DNA of 64,000 nt from Lutraria lutraria (Eukaryota; Mollusca; Bivalvia; Venerida; Mactridae). Under the pieces are notes generated by a model. That model was not told where the DNA came from, made no database searches, and was given only the letters and a program-made list of their open reading frames with translations. Of the stretch, positions 60,345-64,000 are shown in pieces. How positions within the stretch are numbered: position 1 is the first letter of the stretch; every line of letters starts with the position of its first letter. The DNA lies in assembly GCA_964023205.1 (NCBI GenBank), contig OZ026834.1, forward strand, positions 29,922,756 to 29,986,755, in the 5' to 3' direction. The translations under genes were made by a program, and so were the position numbers.

Positions 60345-60639
60345 TATGGTATATGTAAAATATTTCCCCAGACATTCTGGAAGGCAATTCACAGACATAC
60401 TTCTCGTATTAAACCTTTAAGATATCTCTGTTTTCTTTGACAAAGTTTAATAGTGCATTCCAGCTCTCGATTTTCATATTCGCAACACATGTGTCTTAGC
60501 CTAACTTATGATTGTTTACATATGAATCATCACTCATCAAGATAACTCCTGACAACACAGCAAGGTAAACCTCTTAGTTAGCAACATCTTCTAATGTCTT
60601 TTTAAATTCATAATCATCTTTCTTGCGTTTTCTTTCCAA

Positions 60640-60845
60640 TTGGATTTGCCCTGGCACCAACACAGCTAGGTGACCTTTTCAGCCTTAAATGCGGAGTCCA
60701 CCGACCTAAAATTCTGTGTTATAGCTATACGTAAAAAGTTTCTCACAAGTGAAATTTGTCAGCCTCCACTCTCCAGTGGGATTTGAATTCGTAGCGCGCT
60801 GATGAGCTAGTGATTACTAGTCTAAGACCACCGAGGCCCATTCTT
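60640..60845 (-). mobile_element. tRNA-derived SINE-like element
   Basis: On the minus strand the head reads GGGCCTCGGTGGTCTTAGAC, then TAGTAATCACTAGC. A degenerate B box (GAATTCAAATCCCACT) follows, then a body containing AGGTCGGTGGACTCCGC. This is the layout of a tRNA-headed SINE. The 3' end is not sharply defined (about 60640). Confidence 0.65.
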
Positions 60846-61247
60846 GTGTTTTGATAATTATGTTCTGCACAGTAGTACAATATATATGTTCACATTTCAG
60901 ATTCAACATACATGTAATTGTGTTTGCTTCGTGTGAATAAACATATATAATAACGATTGGTTGTGTTTCACTGATAAATAATTTAGTAACATATACTATG
61001 TAAAAATAATAATGAAAGAATATGATTTGCTTAATAAAGAATGAATGATAATATTATCTATATGTGTATGTGTATGTATATGAACGCGTGTTTGATTATG
61101 TTGCCTTTTTTCATGTGTATTCTATGTACTCTTGCATTATAATATACTGTCTGTCATGTGTATGATTTTATTATGTATTGTTCATGGGTTATATAAAGAA
61201 TTGAATAAAGTTACATAAAATTATGTAATATTGATTTTGTTTGTTTG
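60846..61247. other. Intergenic, AT-rich, no gene
   Basis: Contains TATGTG/TGTATG-type low-complexity sequence around 61060-61085 and an AATAAA at about 61204. No gene recognised nearby to use it. Confidence 0.5.
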
Positions 61248-61251
61248 TTAA

Positions 61252-61556
61252 CCCCATTAGCATTTTGGACGTTAAAATTAAATATGTCTTATTTTACCTA
61301 GAAAGATATATTATATGAGTGAAATTGACTTTACTTGCAATAAAAACATTCCGAAATTTTCTTTTTTAATCACGAAGTACATATAGAAATATAGCACAGT
61401 ATTTTTTTCAATGATATTGCAAAACATAAAAAAAAGCGCCTGACAACATTTCTACGAGATGTGGCTAAAGAAAGGCATTGTGTAAATATGTTTTAGAGCA
61501 AAAACTATCATTACATTTAGGTTCTGTATTAATAAATTTAAAAAGCTAATGTGACT
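61252..61556. mobile_element. TTAA-flanked MITE, further copy
   Basis: Ends CCCCATTAGC and GCTAATGTGACT, flanked by TTAA at 61248-61251 and 61557-61560. The interior shares TCTTATTTTACCTAGAAA, TTGCAATAAAAACATTCC and ATAGCACAGTATTTTTTTC with copy 1 at 3157-3418. It lacks the first AG of the left terminus. Confidence 0.78.
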
Positions 61557-61561
61557 TTAAT

Positions 61562-64000
61562 GTATTGTTAGAATAAGTTTTCTTTCCGTTCGACCGGATG
61601 TCTAGATTGTATGGAACGACGCAATCACCATTATAATATTCAAGGCATCGTTTATTTACTGACAATATAGCTTATACCGTACTCATAAGGTTTCAATATA
61701 TCTTTTCATGCTGTATAGATGATTATATATACAGGCACGGTCGAAGTATCATTTACAATCGGAACGTTACATGTCGCCATGTAAATTATTACTATATGGA
61801 TAGTGTCAACATTGCTTACCATTCGAGTATTTAATGAGAGTAATTTCTAGGCAAGAGTAAAACACAATTTCCTGTTCCATTACTGTGTTTTTCCCTGAGG
61901 GATAGCTATTTAATCTGAGAGGTTTAAGAGAGATGAACGGAGACTACTTTCGTAGAAATACCTTACGCTGGAAAGAACCCAAATACGCGTAAGTCTAGTT
62001 TATATTCCGTAAAAAGCGGATCAGATGAATGCCATATCAGTATTGTAATTATAACAGTCTACACACCAGCGGGGGGGGGGGGAGGGGGGTTGCCAACCAT
62101 TGGCATGCGTGTTGTAACTTAACGGAAGCCAAATATGTGACATATGGATTATAGATAATGCCATTACCATATAAAACAGACACACAAAAATAAAAGTATG
62201 CACTTTTACGTTAGCGATACATGTACTCGTATTTCTTAATAATAATATAAAACACAATACTTGCATATTCCATTTTATGTAAATGCTATACACGCATGCT
62301 TAAGCAAAATGTTCTCTTTAAAAGAAGTTTATTTACATTTATTTTCACTTTTCGATTCTTAGATATACCATTTATATACTTGATTTGTATATTAAAAAAA
62401 CATTATCTGATTGTGTTCGAAAAGTTCATCTTTTTATTATTCAGAAAATAAATTTGTTTTGTGTTTCATCTGAAAGATTTTGGAAGTGTGTGATGATTCA
62501 AAATCTGTATTATGCAAATTTTACTTAATATGTAGGTAAGCGCATGGAAACTTATTCTGTTAAGACGTTACATTGTGATATATAACATTCAATAACGGTA
62601 CTAATGAAGTTCGGAATGCAAAATAAGGCATAAATGTTGTCTTTTGGTGAAGCACGGGGTTAAATAATCGAATATTCCAAAATGAAGCCGTCGCATGAAA
62701 TACATCTTGGGACTGTAAGTAGCGACAATATAATCGTTCAAAGTGACAGGACTAGGTTTAATGTGAGGAAAAATTCCACATGTTTTCTTTGCGTTCACTT
62801 TCGTAACAGAATTCTGTACATCCTTGTGACATTTACGGCAATAAACAAGGGCTTTCAGAATCTGAGAGTTATTTATTATTCTTGTAACTTTTTAATACTA
62901 TGGTATTTCACATCTATACTCCTGAATAACATATAATAACGTATAAGAGATATTAGATGACTTCTGGAACACTCCTAAAGTCGTAGTGTTATGGAATTAC
63001 CGAATTCAATCTAGAAACTGGTCCCAATGTTAACAGCTCCTCTCATGTTTGAATGGTTTTTGTTAGCTTATTCCCATGGAATATGTTTGTTGTTTTAGAA
63101 AATAAGGGTGATTGGTTGGCTGTGTGATGTATATGTGAATTCACACAGGACAATGATGTACTTTAAACAATTCTCTAATATTATTATCCCAAACCAATTA
63201 TTGCTACATCATTCAGAAGGTCGACAAACAATTAGCCAATGGATATAACTTTCTTTAACGTAAAGCACACTCATTTTAAACACAAAACAAAGTAAGCCAT
63301 ATATGTGTAGATATTCTATGGCGATGAACTTCTAATAACCAATTAGTGTAGAATTCTGATATCTATTTACATTGATAGAACATGTACTCATTAGACAGTA
63401 TTTGAGAATAATTTCATCATAATGTTCGGTAAGTTCAGCTAATCAAATCCATTAACACTAAAGCTGATTAAATACATGTAATCTTGACGAAAGATCTTAA
63501 CTAAGTAAAGCGTACTACATTAGAATTAATTTGAATATAATCTGGTACGGTATTTAAACAGTCATCTAAAATAAATTGATCATTTTTGCAACTGACGTGC
63601 GATGGATGATCGAATGGAATGAAAAGATAAAGCAATCGACAAGGACAATTTTACTTAGATTTTCATAGGACGCTGAAACCCCTTTGGCACAGAAAATAGT
63701 TAAACTGGAACAAATGCATCTAATTGGTTTATAAAGCACACTGCTGTGTTACCTTAGAGCCATAAGAAATAAACAATAACAGTCAACGCTGAAATGGTGT
63801 ATCATTGCCAAGTGATTATGTTGAAAAAAAAAAGGTTTAAAACTGGTCCAAAAAATAGAATGTCGTTAAAATGAGATGCTCATAATATAAATATGGACAT
63901 TAAGCAAGGTTGAACACTGGAGTACATATTCACATTATTTACTCTAACCCAATCAGGTTAAGATTTCTACGTAATATAATTATCTGACAGACCATAGACA
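61562..64000. other. Intergenic, no gene recognised
   Basis: Contains a G-rich run at 62071-62089 (12 G, A, 6 G). Small frames on both strands (62021-62293, 62601-62798, 62682-62936) have no domain. Nothing further supportable to the window end. Confidence 0.5.

Overview
This is AT-rich animal nuclear DNA, most likely from a lophotrochozoan and probably a bivalve mollusc. The genes are split by GT-AG introns of up to about 34 kb. Intergenic and intronic DNA is packed with MITEs, tRNA-derived SINE-like units, 5'-truncated LINEs, microsatellites and minisatellites of a kind familiar from bivalve genomes. No prokaryotic operons, CRISPR arrays or rRNA genes are visible. The species cannot be read from the sequence.

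Only two host genes can be supported, both on the + strand. The first, at 2406-12468, is the 3' part of an alpha-1,6-fucosyltransferase (FUT8-like). Four exons join in frame into a 300-residue C-terminal segment carrying the donor-sugar site (VHVRRTDK) and the C-terminal SH3 domain; the 5' exons lie outside the window. The second, at 17900-56369, is a complete three-exon class A neuropeptide-type GPCR of 462 residues. Its exons sum to 463 codons, and its first intron of about 34 kb falls inside the E-R-Y motif. A trissin-receptor-like or orexin/allatotropin-receptor-like identity is suggested but not proven. The two genes act in different places: FUT8 core-fucosylates N-glycans in the Golgi, and the receptor sits in the plasma membrane. 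Nothing suggests that they work together.

The rest is mobile or repetitive DNA. 1-12.5 kb (FUT8 exons and introns): a broken LINE, a probable hAT MITE with a TTAA-flanked MITE inside it, a 1.2-kb palindromic hAT-like element with a perfect 8-bp target duplication, a recurrent 15-mer, and a 160-bp tandem repeat. 12.5-17.9 kb: a rearranged MITE cluster that includes an inverted copy of the FUT8 terminal exon. 18.4-52.4 kb (GPCR intron 1): a PIF/Harbinger remnant, a second hAT-like element, several MITEs, two truncated LINEs, SINE-like units, and several minisatellites and microsatellites. 52.8-55.9 kb (GPCR intron 2): a 33-bp array with higher-order structure and a 40-bp triplication. 56.4-64 kb: a candidate polyadenylation signal, a 29-bp minisatellite and more MITEs and SINEs.

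No wholly new multi-gene system was found. The most interesting signals are the inverted FUT8 exon copy that could fold a long hairpin around the stop codon, the palindromic hAT element immediately after a splice donor, the spaced 15-mer in FUT8 intron 2, and minisatellites that are open in all three frames of one strand.
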